Origin: Candidatus Sulfopaludibacter sp.
GTDB lineage: Bacteria > Acidobacteriota > Terriglobia > Bryobacterales > Bryobacteraceae
NCBI GenBank assembly: GCA_031292755.1
Contig: JARLGM010000066.1
Coordinates: 1-33,722, forward strand
Direction: 5' to 3'
Length of the DNA: 33,722 nt
Shown here: positions 14,605-23,475 of the stretch, piece by piece
How the letters are laid out: every line of letters begins with the position of its first letter
Numbering within the stretch: position 1 is the stretch's first letter
Notes under the pieces: model-generated
Told to the model about the DNA's origin: nothing
What the model saw: only the letters and a program-made list of their open reading frames with translations
The model's database searches: none
Program-made: the position numbers and the translations under genes

Positions 14605-14904
14605 CTCCTCTTCAAGTTGGCGTAGCGGAATCTCGATAGGTGTGCCGGGGATGCGCAGGGTGGCATCGGGCAACGCCAACCGGCCCTGCGCCGTATGCAG
14701 GATGCTCTCCAGCGTCTCCGGGTCTACCACCCAGACAAATCCGACATCGACCGGCATCCAGTCCGCGATGGTCTGATAAGCGGAGCGGGCGATCCTCCGG
14801 GGGAGGACGATGTCCCTGAAGACGGCGGCCACTACCGCGGTCAAGGCTTCCCTGGGCGAGGCTGCCGTAGCCAGGGTGTAGGAGGGCTGCGGCGGGTTCA
14901 CCAA
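14605..14904 (-). pseudogene. Uma2-family endonuclease remnant
   Basis: Within a minus-strand frame starting at 14904, residues 44-100 match the C-terminal end of Uma2 (DUF820) proteins: FVWVVDPETLESILHTAQG, then a short strand-rich tail ending PLRQLEEE. Uma2 proteins have a PD-(D/E)XK fold and are abundant in Acidobacteriota and Cyanobacteria. The catalytic N-terminal two thirds is missing, and residues after 100 are nonsense. The frame is open but the gene is clearly incomplete, so no activity is expected. It belongs to the series of decayed genes between the sigma-54 activator and the DUF192 gene. Confidence 0.5.
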
Positions 14905-14965
14905 GCACTACGCCGACCCCGTGGCTATCCCGGCCAAGCCCATGGCCGACCTGGGCCCCGGCGCA

Positions 14966-15358
14966 TCACCAAATCCAATGAAGTCCAGGGTACCCCTGAA
15001 CATCCTCGTCCTTCGTCACAATAACAAGATCCTCCACCAGAGCCTGCGCGATCAGCACCCGGTCGAACGTATCGCTGTGCAGCACGGGCAAGCCGTACAA
15101 CGCCAACACGTGTTTCGCCTCAAGTGGCAGCATCCGGGCGCCCAACCGCTCGGCCCACAACGGCAGAGTGGTTCCCACAGCGGGAATGTCCAGCTTGCCC
15201 GCCTCACACTTGGCGATCAGTTCCCAAAAGGAAACAGGGCTCAGGATAAGAGGCTTCGTCGGAGACTCGCAGATCCGGCGCGCCTTGCGTGACAGCTTTT
15301 CCGGCGCCTGAAGTGCCCACAAAAACGTGTGAGTGTCGAGCAGATAGCCTCGGGTCAA
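14966..15358 (-). CDS. PIN-domain toxin, VapC-like
   Basis: This 130-residue PIN-domain ribonuclease has the expected acidic residues: Asp8 in YLLDTHTFLWAL, Glu46 in SFWELIAK, Asp96 and Asp99 in HSDTFDRVLIAQA, and Asp117 near the C-terminus in VTKDED. The LLDTHTFLWAL opening and the HSDTFDR motif mark the subgroup of toxins usually paired with Phd/YefM-type antitoxins. It would cleave RNA (often tRNA or rRNA in this family) when released from its antitoxin. The TTG start at 15358 overlaps the antitoxin stop by 4 bases (TTGA), which fixes the start and indicates translational coupling. Toxin follows antitoxin, as is usual. It is one of the few intact genes in an otherwise decayed 3-kb stretch, which fits the way addiction modules resist loss. 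Confidence 0.92.
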   Translation of the reverse strand: MTRGYLLDTHTFLWALQAPEKLSRKARRICESPTKPLILSPVSFWELIAKCEAGKLDIPAVGTTLPLWAERLGARMLPLEAKHVLALYGLPVLHSDTFDRVLIAQALVEDLVIVTKDEDVQGYPGLHWIW

Positions 15359-15597
15359 GCGATCCCCAGGAAGCGGTCCGCTTCCTCTTTAGTCATCGCC
15401 TTCTCCCACCCGGGCGTCTCCCGCACTTGCCCTCTGGCAAAGCCGAGTTCCCTCTTCTTTTGCTTAGGCGGCCGGCAGCGAACCAGCTTCGCCACAGGAT
15501 CGCCGTCCCGCATGATGACGACCTCTTCCCCCTCTTCAACCCGCTTCAGCAGCTGCGAGAGCTGGTTCTTGGCTTCATGCACGTTGTAATTGGGCAT
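15355..15597 (-). CDS. Phd/YefM-family antitoxin
   Basis: This 80-residue protein begins MPNYNVHEAKNQLSQLL, the standard opening of Phd/YefM antitoxins. The typical strand-turn-strand GEEVVIMRDGDPVAKLV follows at about 23-39. The C-terminal half is charged (KKRELGFARG), as expected for the flexible toxin-binding tail. It should neutralise the PIN toxin encoded directly downstream and, with it, repress the shared promoter. The start at 15597 is chosen because it gives the conserved N-terminus and has a GGAC purine-rich stretch just upstream. The longer open frame reaching 15843 has no family similarity in its extra part. Confidence 0.9.
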   Translation of the reverse strand: MPNYNVHEAKNQLSQLLKRVEEGEEVVIMRDGDPVAKLVRCRPPKQKKRELGFARGQVRETPGWEKAMTKEEADRFLGIA

Positions 15598-16139
15598 CGG
15601 AACTGTCCTTAGCCCACCTTGATGGGCCAACTCGATTATCCCACGCTCACAGCCGCGAATGCGGCCCGCTCGTGGGCAATATAAACTTGGGTCACTCCCT
15701 TTACACAGTCGGGAAGCGACAGATCCCCCGGGCATCCCATGACGGCGCACCGCCAATCCGGCGACACGTACCCCCGCGCACTCGCCATCCAACGGGGAGT
15801 TGTCTCCTTCAGCTCTACCTGGTACCGCGCAATGCAGCGCCACTCCTGATGAAGAGACCCAGGCACAACCGCCGAGGGGTCCTTACGCTTCCTGCTCATA
15901 GTGTCCAAGTCCCTCGCTTTCCGCCAGAACTTCCGCACCGGCAAACTACCCAAAGCCGATCTCCCCGGCGCTGGCGGGCAGCGCCGACGCCCGTGTGGCG
16001 TCCCTCGAAAAACGCCTTCCACCACACGCGGTATAGTTCCGATCGGTTCACAACGTCCATATCCCTCATGGCTTTCAGAATCCCGCACTTCCCCGTTGTA
16101 TCCGCGTTGTAATCGCTTTGGCCGTAGCGGCCCGACCCC
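15598..16139. other. Unassigned stretch, coding-like remnants
   Basis: No intact gene is recognised. On the minus strand, a frame from ATG 15899 to 15636 could encode 87 residues (opening MSRKRKDPSAVV), and another upstream frame reads VNRSELYRVWWKAFFEG near 16050. Both look coding in composition but match no family I know, and they are in different frames, so they may be pieces of one broken gene. The antitoxin promoter should lie at 15598-15660; I could not pick a clear pair of hexamers. Confidence 0.35.
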
Positions 16140-16690
16140 TACTCGGACCTCACAGTCGAGAGGGGCGCGTCTTTCCCACCCTTGCGGCTCGTACTGTGAG
16201 ACGCGACGATGCTGGCCGGCGGCTTGCCCTCCTCGACCCATCGGTTGAGGGTTCCGATCTGTGAGAAACGTTGGGCCCGTCTCCACCGCCGCAATGCCCC
16301 ATTCCCGGCACCATAAACAGCCATACGCTGCCGTCCGTCTTCTCGACGCCAAGTGTGTCCCATGTTGCGGAAGGATCGCACCGTCTCGTAGGGCGACACG
16401 TGCGCCAGTCCCAGTCGGCGTCCTTATACTCCACGTAATACACCACGTACCTGGCCTGATCGAGAATGGGCGCATAAGGCTCGGGCCCTCCGCCCATGAG
16501 GGGCCAGCCCATTTCGCCGCCCGGCGCGAGCGTCCCGAAAAGTTCCTTCCGGTACGCGGATTCCTGCCGGGACCGTAGACCCTGCGCGCAGCATCCACCT
16601 GCACCACAGTCAGACAATCGGCGCGGTCGCCTTCCTTGCACAACAACTCGCCCGGATCGAACCTGCAGCGGGTGGGGTCAGAGATCAGCC
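16140..16690 (-). pseudogene. Tannase/feruloyl esterase remnant, multiple frameshifts
   Basis: Three minus-strand frames together give the C-terminal part of a tannase/feruloyl esterase. The first (16690-16545) reads RFDPGELLCKEGDRADCL and then the conserved NPRTG block. The second reads KELFGTLAPGGEMGWPL, and later SVWLFMVPGMGHCGGGDGPN with the catalytic His of the GMGHC motif. The third (about 16265-16190) reads IGTLNRWVEEGKPPASI. About 60-80 residues expected between the tryptophan-rich KDADWDW segment and the GMGHC segment are missing, including the likely catalytic Asp region. The N-terminal domain with the nucleophile Ser is also gone. Two or more frameshifts plus deletions make this an inactive relic. 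The family hydrolyses aromatic esters in plant polymers, a common activity of soil Acidobacteriota. Confidence 0.75.
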
Positions 16691-16746
16691 CATGTTTGAG
16701 GCCGTCAGCCGCATCGCAGGCCTGTGGGCGGTTTTGGGCGGAAATC

Positions 16747-17000
16747 TCAGCGGTTTCGCCCGGCTTTCGCCTCTGCGTGCACAGGTTTTTTGCCCTGCTC
16801 CTCGATCTTCGTCTTCATCTGCTTGACGCTTGCGGGGATCACCTTTCCCTAATAGAGTGACATCCGGGCATCGGTGTGCCGCATCTGGCCCTGAACATCT
16901 TTCGGCGATGCGCCCGAATCCAGCGCCATGGTGGAGAACGACCGGCGCAGCATCTGATGGGTAAACTCCGGGCGCGGCAGTTCCCGTGATCCCGACCGTG
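16747..17000 (-). pseudogene. Tyrosine recombinase (integrase) C-terminal remnant
   Basis: One minus-strand frame reads FTHQMLRRSFSTMALDSG, then ASPKDVQGQMRHTDARMSLY, then an in-frame stop, then continues VIPASVKQM to a second stop at 16747. This matches the C-terminal catalytic end of phage-type tyrosine recombinases: the HxLRRSF motif (box II His and Arg), the GQMRH motif, and a Tyr just before the internal stop where the nucleophile is expected. The N-terminal DNA-binding domains and the box I Arg are missing. It is a small relic that supports past integration of a genomic island in this stretch. No attachment site or tRNA gene is visible beside it. Confidence 0.6.
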
Positions 17001-17205
17001 GGAACGGCGCCGAGCGCGCCAGTGACTGTCGCGGTCAATTGGAGCCGAGGCCGTGAGACAGGGGATCTTCACAGAGATGGAGAGATGCTGGTCGCAACTC
17101 GCCGAGAATAGCTACGTTTTGCGAAATCCCTTACCACCACCAAACGCTCCCGTAGCCCGCGCGGCGGCGCAATCGGATAGCGCCAGGCGCCGCGGAGTTT
17201 TCGAT

Positions 17206-17559
17206 TCAGGGCAACGGTTCCATAACCAATTGGTCGCCGGCCCGCGTACCGGTCCGCTCCGCGGTGCCCGCTGGAAGTTCCAGGATCGATCGCGCCGACA
17301 GGCACATCGAAAGCCGCCACGCCGGCACCGCATGCCGCACCTTGCGAACTTTCTTGTGCTTGTCCAGATACACCAGGTCGATGGGAAACTTCATGAAGAA
17401 CGTATGGACCGATTCGCACGGGGTGATCCATAGTCCCTGTCCGGCGTCCAGGCGGTCGTGTTTCAGCAGGCCGGTCCGCCGCGTCGAACTGGTATCCGCC
17501 ACGTCCACGGCATCGCCTAAAACGGCGTCGCGAGTCTGATTCCGAACCAATACTTTCAA
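17206..17559 (-). CDS. DUF192 family protein
   Basis: The core matches DUF192: VRNQTRDAVLGD, then DTSSTRRTGLLKHDRL, GQGLWITPCESVHTFFMKFPID, VYLDKHKKV and ILELPAGTAERTGTRAGDQL. This is a small beta-rich domain of unknown function found in bacteria and archaea, often secreted. Here no signal peptide is obvious. I place the start at TTG 17559 (MKVLVRNQTR), because family members usually begin just there and a TATAGT -10-like hexamer lies at 17572-17577. An ATG at 17661 would add 34 residues (opening MLCGLPEYAG) that look unconserved. It is divergent from the exported protein gene downstream, and no partner gene is evident. Confidence 0.85.
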   Translation of the reverse strand: MKVLVRNQTRDAVLGDAVDVADTSSTRRTGLLKHDRLDAGQGLWITPCESVHTFFMKFPIDLVYLDKHKKVRKVRHAVPAWRLSMCLSARSILELPAGTAERTGTRAGDQLVMEPLP

Positions 17560-17800
17560 TTTGATTTGAAAACTATAACACGCTGGAGGGGCGGCCGGTT
17601 GCGGAACAGTCGAAACGCCGGTCACACGCGTTCCGGCATATTCTGGCAAGCCGCAAAGCATTGGTTCTCTTCATGTTTTTGATTTTTCGAATTCCCGTCC
17701 GCGCCGGAATCGTGCAACCGGCCGGTTACACTGAGGGCGTTGGAAGAGTTCGTCTCTCTCCCGCGCCCGTCCGGGTGCGGACTCACTTTCCGGAGGTAAT

Positions 17801-19084
17801 ATGTTTTCCCGTTTCTGGTTCGCAGCCGTGTTGGCGTCGTCCGCGCTCGCTGCCGGTCCGGCGTTGACCACGATTCAAGACGTGCTTTACAAGGCCGATG
17901 GTACCCGCTTCAACGGTTCGGTGACGATCAGTTGGAACAGTTTTCAGGCTGCTGATAACTCCAGCATCGTCACCCAATCCACCACCGTGAAAGTGGTGGA
18001 CGGAGTGCTCCGTGTCCAACTGGCGCCCACAACCACCGCCACCCCCCAAGTCAATTACTCCGTCATCTACACCAGCGATGGCCGTGTACAGTTCCAGGAA
18101 ACCTGGTCCGTGCCGTCCAGCGGACAGCCGCTGCATGTCCGCGATGTGCGGATTGCTGCCGCGACCGCCCCGTCGTCATCGGGCTCCAGCGCCGGCGATA
18201 CTGGCGCCACCCCGATACCCGAGTCCTCGGTAATCGGACTGATTGCCGACCTTGGTTCCCGCCCGCTGAAAGGCATGTCCTATGCCGCCGGGTCCGTGGC
18301 CATCGTGGATCCGACCGGCATGTTGGCCTCGGTCAACGGCTCGCCATCGGATTGCGTCCATGTGGACGGATCTTCCGGCCCATGCGGCGGCCCGCAGGCG
18401 TCGTTTATTGACAGTGAGGCGCTGTCCGGCATCGTGGACGGGGCCAACAGACTGTTCGGGATCTCGGCCGTGCCGGACCCCGCCACCAGCCTGGCCATCT
18501 ACCGCAATGGCATTCTCCAGAAGGCCGGTCAGGATTTCAGTTTGACGGGCAACTCGGTCCAGTTCCTGACTGGGGCGACGCCGCAGCCTGGCGATACCCT
18601 CCTCGCCAGCTACCGTCTGGACAGCCCGGACCCCGGCGACGCGCAGCCCTTCACTGGCCCGCAGGTACTCTGTAACGGCGCCGGTGGCGCCACCAGCAGC
18701 CTGACTCTCGAGAACATCGGCAATTGTGCCATTCCGTCCGGCGTCCTACAGCCGGGCGACCGCCTGGAAATCCGCTTCGACGTGTCTCACCCGGGAACCG
18801 CGGCGGGCTTTTCGGTGGAAGTGGACTGGGGAGGCACGGTGCTGGTTCATCGCGATGCCGCCGCTCTAGATGCGCTAGTGACCGGCAGCGCCGGCGCGGC
18901 CATCCAAGCCGCCGGAGCGCAGTTGAGCTCCCTAACCTGGGGCAGCGTTCTGCCATTCGCCGCGACAGTCGGAACCGCCACCGGCGACTACACCGCCGGC
19001 TTGACTATTTCGTTCCAGGGCAAGGTGGCTCAGACCGGCGATAGCGTAACCATGAGCAACTTCACCGTGGTGCGCATCCCGTAG
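17801..19084 (+). CDS. Exported hypothetical protein, beta-rich
   Basis: This 427-residue secreted protein has a clear signal peptide (MFSRFWFAAVLASSALAAG, cleavage probably after residue 18). Residues 25-110 read like a fibronectin/carboxypeptidase-like beta domain (TIQDVLYKADGTRFNGSVTI). A Ser/Ala-rich linker near 120-140 leads to a region with alternating short strands rich in Gly, Ser and Thr. It contains a Cys-bearing DCVHVDGSSGPCGG motif near residue 187, a pattern I have seen in acidobacterial exported proteins linked to phage-tail-like or surface repeats. No catalytic motif is recognised. A strong GGAGG ribosome binding site lies just before the ATG. It is followed 33 bases later by a small coiled-coil protein on the same strand, so the two are probably co-transcribed. 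Confidence 0.8.
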   Translation: MFSRFWFAAVLASSALAAGPALTTIQDVLYKADGTRFNGSVTISWNSFQAADNSSIVTQSTTVKVVDGVLRVQLAPTTTATPQVNYSVIYTSDGRVQFQETWSVPSSGQPLHVRDVRIAAATAPSSSGSSAGDTGATPIPESSVIGLIADLGSRPLKGMSYAAGSVAIVDPTGMLASVNGSPSDCVHVDGSSGPCGGPQASFIDSEALSGIVDGANRLFGISAVPDPATSLAIYRNGILQKAGQDFSLTGNSVQFLTGATPQPGDTLLASYRLDSPDPGDAQPFTGPQVLCNGAGGATSSLTLENIGNCAIPSGVLQPGDRLEIRFDVSHPGTAAGFSVEVDWGGTVLVHRDAAALDALVTGSAGAAIQAAGAQLSSLTWGSVLPFAATVGTATGDYTAGLTISFQGKVAQTGDSVTMSNFTVVRIP

Positions 19085-19116
19085 TTCCTTCGAAGAATAC
19101 ATGAAGGAGCCTCCCG

Positions 19117-19386
19117 ATGGAAAACGGTCACGAACCGGCCACGAAAGCAGACTTCTTGCAGCTACGTTCCGAGTTCCAACACGGCTTTGACGATCTCAAA
19201 GAAACCCTGCGTGACGTGCAGACCGAACTGTTAAAGGCATTCTACAGCTTCGCCCAAAGCATCGAGACGAAGCTCAAGGAATCCGGACTCGGCGACTTCA
19301 TGCTCCGACAGCGGCTCACCGCTGTCGAAGCCCGGCTCCTCGAAGTTGAAAAACGCCTCAGCTTCCCCACTCAGCCATCTCAGTAG
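19117..19386 (+). CDS. Small coiled-coil protein
   Basis: This is an 89-residue soluble protein, almost all helical by eye. Residues 10-50 and 60-85 have heptad-like spacing of Leu/Phe with Glu, Lys and Arg (LQLRSEFQHGFDDLKETLRD and LTAVEARLLEVEKRL). It has no signal peptide or catalytic residue. Proteins with similar KADFLQLRSE openings occur as orphan small genes in Solibacter-type genomes; their role is unknown to me. An AGGAG ribosome binding site lies a few bases before the ATG. The gene is 33 bases downstream of the exported protein gene. Confidence 0.75.
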   Translation: MENGHEPATKADFLQLRSEFQHGFDDLKETLRDVQTELLKAFYSFAQSIETKLKESGLGDFMLRQRLTAVEARLLEVEKRLSFPTQPSQ

Positions 19387-19426
19387 CGCGCGATCAGCGC
19401 CCGAAACGGGGACGGACGCATTTCTT

Positions 19427-20446
19427 CTACCCTACATACCGCGCGTACAAACTCCGTGCGACTCCCGCATCGGCCGTGCCTTTCACAATGGCGCGGCCGT
19501 CCGGGAATATCGTCATCTCATAAGGTGGAATGAAGAATCGCACAGCATATTCGTTGGCGCGGACCTCACCCAGCGGTCTCAGCCGCTCCGCCAGTTCCCA
19601 CAGATCGATGCACCTTTCGCGATCGCGGACCTGCACCGCGTTGCGCCCGCATAAACTCACCGGCGGCAGCGCGGTCCGTTCCAGATACCGGAATTCCCGC
19701 CGCCCGCAGGCCGGACATTCGGGATCGCGCGAGGGGCCGCCGATCTGGCGGATGCCGCCCTCCCAAACATCCACAGTCGTGATGCGCGGGCGCACCAGAT
19801 GCGCATTGCCCGAAAGAATCTTCAGCGCGTCAGCCACCTGCAAGGAAGCCACCACCGATACGATTACATTCAGCACGCCGGCTGTCTCGCAGGTCGGTTG
19901 GACTCCCGCGGGCTGCTCCGGATAAACGCACCGCAGGCAGGCCGTCACTTCCGGAATTACCGGCATCACCAGGCCGTAGCTGCCGACCGCTGCACCGTAG
20001 ATCCAGGGAACTCTCCGGCTCACGGCGTAATCGTTGATCAGGTAGCGCGTGTCGAAATTGTCGGTCCCGTCCAGGATCAGGCCCGCTTCGTTCAGTAAAT
20101 CTTCCACGCTCGATGCCGTCAGATCTGCTACCCTGGCCCGAACTTGAATGCTGGAATTGATGGCGGCGATTCGTTTTTCCGCCGCCACCGCCTTGGGCAG
20201 GGACTCGGCCGCGTCCGATTCTTCGAACAGCCACTGCCGCTGCAAATTGCTGGACTCGACGTAGTCGCGATCCACGATCGTCAGCCGGCCCACTCCGGCG
20301 CGCGCCAGCGCTGCCGCATGGAAGCTCCCCAGGGCCCCGCAGCCTACAATCGCCGCGTGCGCCCGCAGCAACGCCTCCTGCCCCGCTTCTCCAATTCCTG
20401 GGAAAAGAATCTGCCGCGAATATCGATCGCGCTCGGCCGGGTCCAT
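19427..20446 (-). CDS. ThiF/MoeB/HesA-family E1-like adenylyltransferase
   Basis: This 339-residue E1-like enzyme has the standard features. The YSRQILFPGIGEAGQ opening is followed by the nucleotide loop GCGALGS (35-41), the RDYVESSNLQRQ motif (60-71), and DGTDNFDTRYLIND in the adenylation site. CLRCVYP and later CPACG form the four-Cys zinc site. A conserved Cys in PTCETAGVLN lies where MoeB/ThiF enzymes have theirs. These enzymes adenylate the C-terminal Gly of a ubiquitin-like sulfur carrier (MoaD, ThiS or similar) for cofactor or cysteine synthesis. The last 70 residues (after the zinc site) form an extra domain that resembles a small ubiquitin-like or rhodanese-replacing tail; I cannot assign it. 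No sulfur-carrier gene is adjacent, so the pathway is open. It is transcribed divergently from the Omp85 gene, 44 bases apart. Confidence 0.9.
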   Translation of the reverse strand: MDPAERDRYSRQILFPGIGEAGQEALLRAHAAIVGCGALGSFHAAALARAGVGRLTIVDRDYVESSNLQRQWLFEESDAAESLPKAVAAEKRIAAINSSIQVRARVADLTASSVEDLLNEAGLILDGTDNFDTRYLINDYAVSRRVPWIYGAAVGSYGLVMPVIPEVTACLRCVYPEQPAGVQPTCETAGVLNVIVSVVASLQVADALKILSGNAHLVRPRITTVDVWEGGIRQIGGPSRDPECPACGRREFRYLERTALPPVSLCGRNAVQVRDRERCIDLWELAERLRPLGEVRANEYAVRFFIPPYEMTIFPDGRAIVKGTADAGVARSLYARYVG

Positions 20447-20490
20447 CGAAGGTCATGGTAACAAAGTTGCTATGAAGCACCTACGCTATC

Positions 20491-23475
20491 ATGAGGATCG
20501 TGTGCCGGCAGTTTGCCTTGATTCTTCGCGTGCTCCTGCTGCTCGCCGTGGCCGGGCCGCGGATTGGCCGGGCTCAGTATCAGAAGTACGAAGGCCAGCC
20601 GATAAAGAACATTCAGTTCAGTCCCGCCACTCAGCCTCTCGAACCCGATGAACTGTTTCAGATCCTGCCCATGAAACGCGGCCAGCCGCTGCACATGACG
20701 GTTGTCCGGGCCAGCATCGAACGCCTGTTCGCCACCGGACGGTATGCCGACATCCAGGTGGAGGCCGATCCTTACGAAGACGGAGTCATCATCCGATTCC
20801 TCACTACCAATAGCTGGTTCATCGGCTCGGTCACGGTGCACGGCTCCGTTTCCAACCCGCCCAGCACCGCACAACTGGAAAACGCCACCCAACTCAATCT
20901 GGGCGAGCCTTACACCGAATCGAAACTCACGGCAGCCCAGGCGAACCAACAACGCCTGCTCGAGGCTAACGGACTCTACCGCGCCACCGTGCGTCCGTCA
21001 TTTGACTGGGAGACCGGAAGAGACTACCAACAGGTGAACATCAGCATGGAGGTGGACAGCGGCCAGCGTGCCCGTTTCACCACACCTGTGCTGGTTGGCG
21101 ATGCCAGGATGGATCCGGACCGGCTTCTGCGCGCCACCAAGTTCCGCCGGTGGCTCATTCATACCTGGAAGCCCATGACCCAAACGCGCGTGCGCCAGGC
21201 GCTGGATGGAGTCCGCGCCCTTTACCAGAAGGCCAACCATCTCGAGGCCGAAGTTTCGCTCGAGAACATGAAATTCGATGCCGAGGAAAACGTGGCGGTG
21301 CCCACCCTGCGCATCGAGGCCGGACCGCGCATTGTTGTGAACACCATCGGAGCCAAGGTCTCCGAGGGCAAACTCCGCCGCTATATCCCGATTTACGAAG
21401 AGCACGCGGTGGATCACGATCTGCTCACCGAAGGCGCCCATAACCTGCAGGACTATTTCCAATCCGCCGGCTATTACGACGCCGAGGTGGAATTCAAGCA
21501 GCAGAACGTGGTCAATGACCGGGCCGCGATCGACTACCTGATTAATACCGGCAAGCGGCACAAACTGGTCTCCATCCAGATCGGCGGGAATCATTATTTC
21601 AACACCGGGATGCTGACCGATCGCATGTTCCTGCGCACCGCGTCGTTTCTTCAGTTCCCCCACGGCCGCTACAGCGAGAACCTGGTAGCGCGCGACGAGG
21701 ACACCATTCGCAACCTGTACCAGTCCAACGGATTTCACGACGTGGAAGTGACCCATCGCTCGCAGGACGACTACCAGGGAAAGCCGGGTGAAATCGCCGT
21801 CTTCTTCACCATCAAGGAAGGACCGCAGTATTTCATCGATAACCTGCAAGTGAGCGGTATCGAGAAGATGGACCGGAAACAGGTGCTCTCCCAGATCAGT
21901 TCCATTCAGGGTCAGCCCTTCAGCGAATTCAACGTGGCCGTGGACCGCGACACGATCCTCGCGAAATACTTCGAGAAAGGCTTCCCCGGCGCCACTTTCG
22001 AATGGAGCTCCAAACCGTCATCGCAGCCTTACCGCGTGGAGTTGAGTTACGTGATTCACGAAGGCAACCAGCAATTCGTGCGGCAAGTGATCTACACCGG
22101 CAACAAGACTACCAAGGACCGGATCATCAACCGGCTCCTGGAACTGAATCCCGGCGATCCGCTGTCCCTCGCGGCCATCACCGATACCCAGAGGCGCCTC
22201 TACGACCTGGGAGTATTTGCGCGCGTGGACGCCGCCATCCAGGACCCGGACGGCGAGTCCGACCGCAAGTACGTACTCTACGAACTGGACGAAGCGCGGC
22301 GCTTCTCAACCGCATTCGGCTTCGGCGCCGAGATTGCCCGTATCGGAGGGTGCAGCACCTGCCTCGACGCTCCCGCCGGCACTACCGGATTTTCCCCGCG
22401 CGTCTCCTTCGACATCACACGCAACAATCTCTGGGGCGAAACCCACAGCATCAGCCTGCGCACCCGCGTTTCCACCCTGGAACAACAGGCCCTGCTCACT
22501 TACAACTGGCCGCGTTTCGGCGGCAACAACAACCTGAGTTTCTCGATCAACGGCCTGTACGACAACTCCACCGATGTGCGGACGTTTTCTTCCAGACGCG
22601 AAGAGATCTCGCTGCAAATCTCCCAACACCTGACCAAAGCCACCACCCTCTTCTATCGCTACTCGTATCGCCGTGTGAGCATCGATCAGGCCACTCTGAA
22701 GATCTCTCCGTTTCTGATCCCCCTGCTGGCGCAGCCGGTTCGCCTGGGCGAAGTCTCGATGTCCCTGATCCAGGACCATCGCGACGACCCCGTGGAACCG
22801 CACAAAGGCTACTACAACACAATCGATATGGGGCTGCCGGAACATATCTTCGGATCGCAGCGCAATTATGTGCACTTTCTCGGCCGCAATGCCACCTACT
22901 ATCAGCTCACCAAGCACCTCGTGTTGGCGCGCAGCACGCAATTCGGCGTGATTCACGTGTTCAACTACAATGGCAATCCGCTGGATGCCATCCCGCTGGC
23001 CGAGCGCTTCTTCGGCGGCGGCGGCACCTCCCACCGCGGATTCGGCGAAAATCAGGCCGGTCCGCGCGATCTCGAGACCGGATTTCCGATCGGCGGCACG
23101 GCCCAGTTTTTCAACCAGACCGAATTGCGCTTTCCGCTCTTCGGCGAAAACATCGGCGGGGTGCTGTTTCACGATATGGGGAACACCTACTCCAGCATCG
23201 ACAACATTTCCTTCCGGGTGAAGCAGCATGACTTGCAGGACTTCGATTACATGGTGCACGCGGTCGGCTTCGGTCTCCGCTACCGCACGCCCATCGGTCC
23301 GGTGCGCGTGGATCTGGCGTACAGCCTCAATCCACCGCGCTTCTTCGGCTGGAACGGTACCGAGCAGGAGCTGATCAATGCCGGCGTCAATCCCTGCGCC
23401 AACGGCAATACCCTGTGCACCGTCACGAACACAGGCCATTTTCAATTTTTCTTTTCCATAGGACAAACCTTTTGA
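20491..23475 (+). CDS. Omp85-family outer-membrane assembly protein, BamA/TamA-like
   Basis: This 994-residue protein has a signal peptide (about 1-29, ending RIGRA-QYQ), then several consecutive POTRA domains over about 35-560, then a C-terminal beta barrel (about 590-994). POTRA signatures include GQPIKNIQFSP and the repeated NLYQSNGFHDVEV-type strand-helix pattern. In the barrel, the motif normally written VRGF appears as SHRGFGENQAGP near residue 850. The last residue is Phe (FFFSIGQTF), the usual outer-membrane targeting end. The family folds and inserts beta-barrel proteins into the outer membrane (BamA) or works with TamB (TamA). A TamB-like gene two genes downstream and a SurA-like gene immediately downstream suggest a single transport unit. 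It is longer than E. coli BamA (about 810 residues), partly from extra POTRA and barrel loop length. The insert with CSTCLDAP near 625 is odd. Confidence 0.92.
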   Translation: MRIVCRQFALILRVLLLLAVAGPRIGRAQYQKYEGQPIKNIQFSPATQPLEPDELFQILPMKRGQPLHMTVVRASIERLFATGRYADIQVEADPYEDGVIIRFLTTNSWFIGSVTVHGSVSNPPSTAQLENATQLNLGEPYTESKLTAAQANQQRLLEANGLYRATVRPSFDWETGRDYQQVNISMEVDSGQRARFTTPVLVGDARMDPDRLLRATKFRRWLIHTWKPMTQTRVRQALDGVRALYQKANHLEAEVSLENMKFDAEENVAVPTLRIEAGPRIVVNTIGAKVSEGKLRRYIPIYEEHAVDHDLLTEGAHNLQDYFQSAGYYDAEVEFKQQNVVNDRAAIDYLINTGKRHKLVSIQIGGNHYFNTGMLTDRMFLRTASFLQFPHGRYSENLVARDEDTIRNLYQSNGFHDVEVTHRSQDDYQGKPGEIAVFFTIKEGPQYFIDNLQVSGIEKMDRKQVLSQISSIQGQPFSEFNVAVDRDTILAKYFEKGFPGATFEWSSKPSSQPYRVELSYVIHEGNQQFVRQVIYTGNKTTKDRIINRLLELNPGDPLSLAAITDTQRRLYDLGVFARVDAAIQDPDGESDRKYVLYELDEARRFSTAFGFGAEIARIGGCSTCLDAPAGTTGFSPRVSFDITRNNLWGETHSISLRTRVSTLEQQALLTYNWPRFGGNNNLSFSINGLYDNSTDVRTFSSRREEISLQISQHLTKATTLFYRYSYRRVSIDQATLKISPFLIPLLAQPVRLGEVSMSLIQDHRDDPVEPHKGYYNTIDMGLPEHIFGSQRNYVHFLGRNATYYQLTKHLVLARSTQFGVIHVFNYNGNPLDAIPLAERFFGGGGTSHRGFGENQAGPRDLETGFPIGGTAQFFNQTELRFPLFGENIGGVLFHDMGNTYSSIDNISFRVKQHDLQDFDYMVHAVGFGLRYRTPIGPVRVDLAYSLNPPRFFGWNGTEQELINAGVNPCANGNTLCTVTNTGHFQFFFSIGQTF

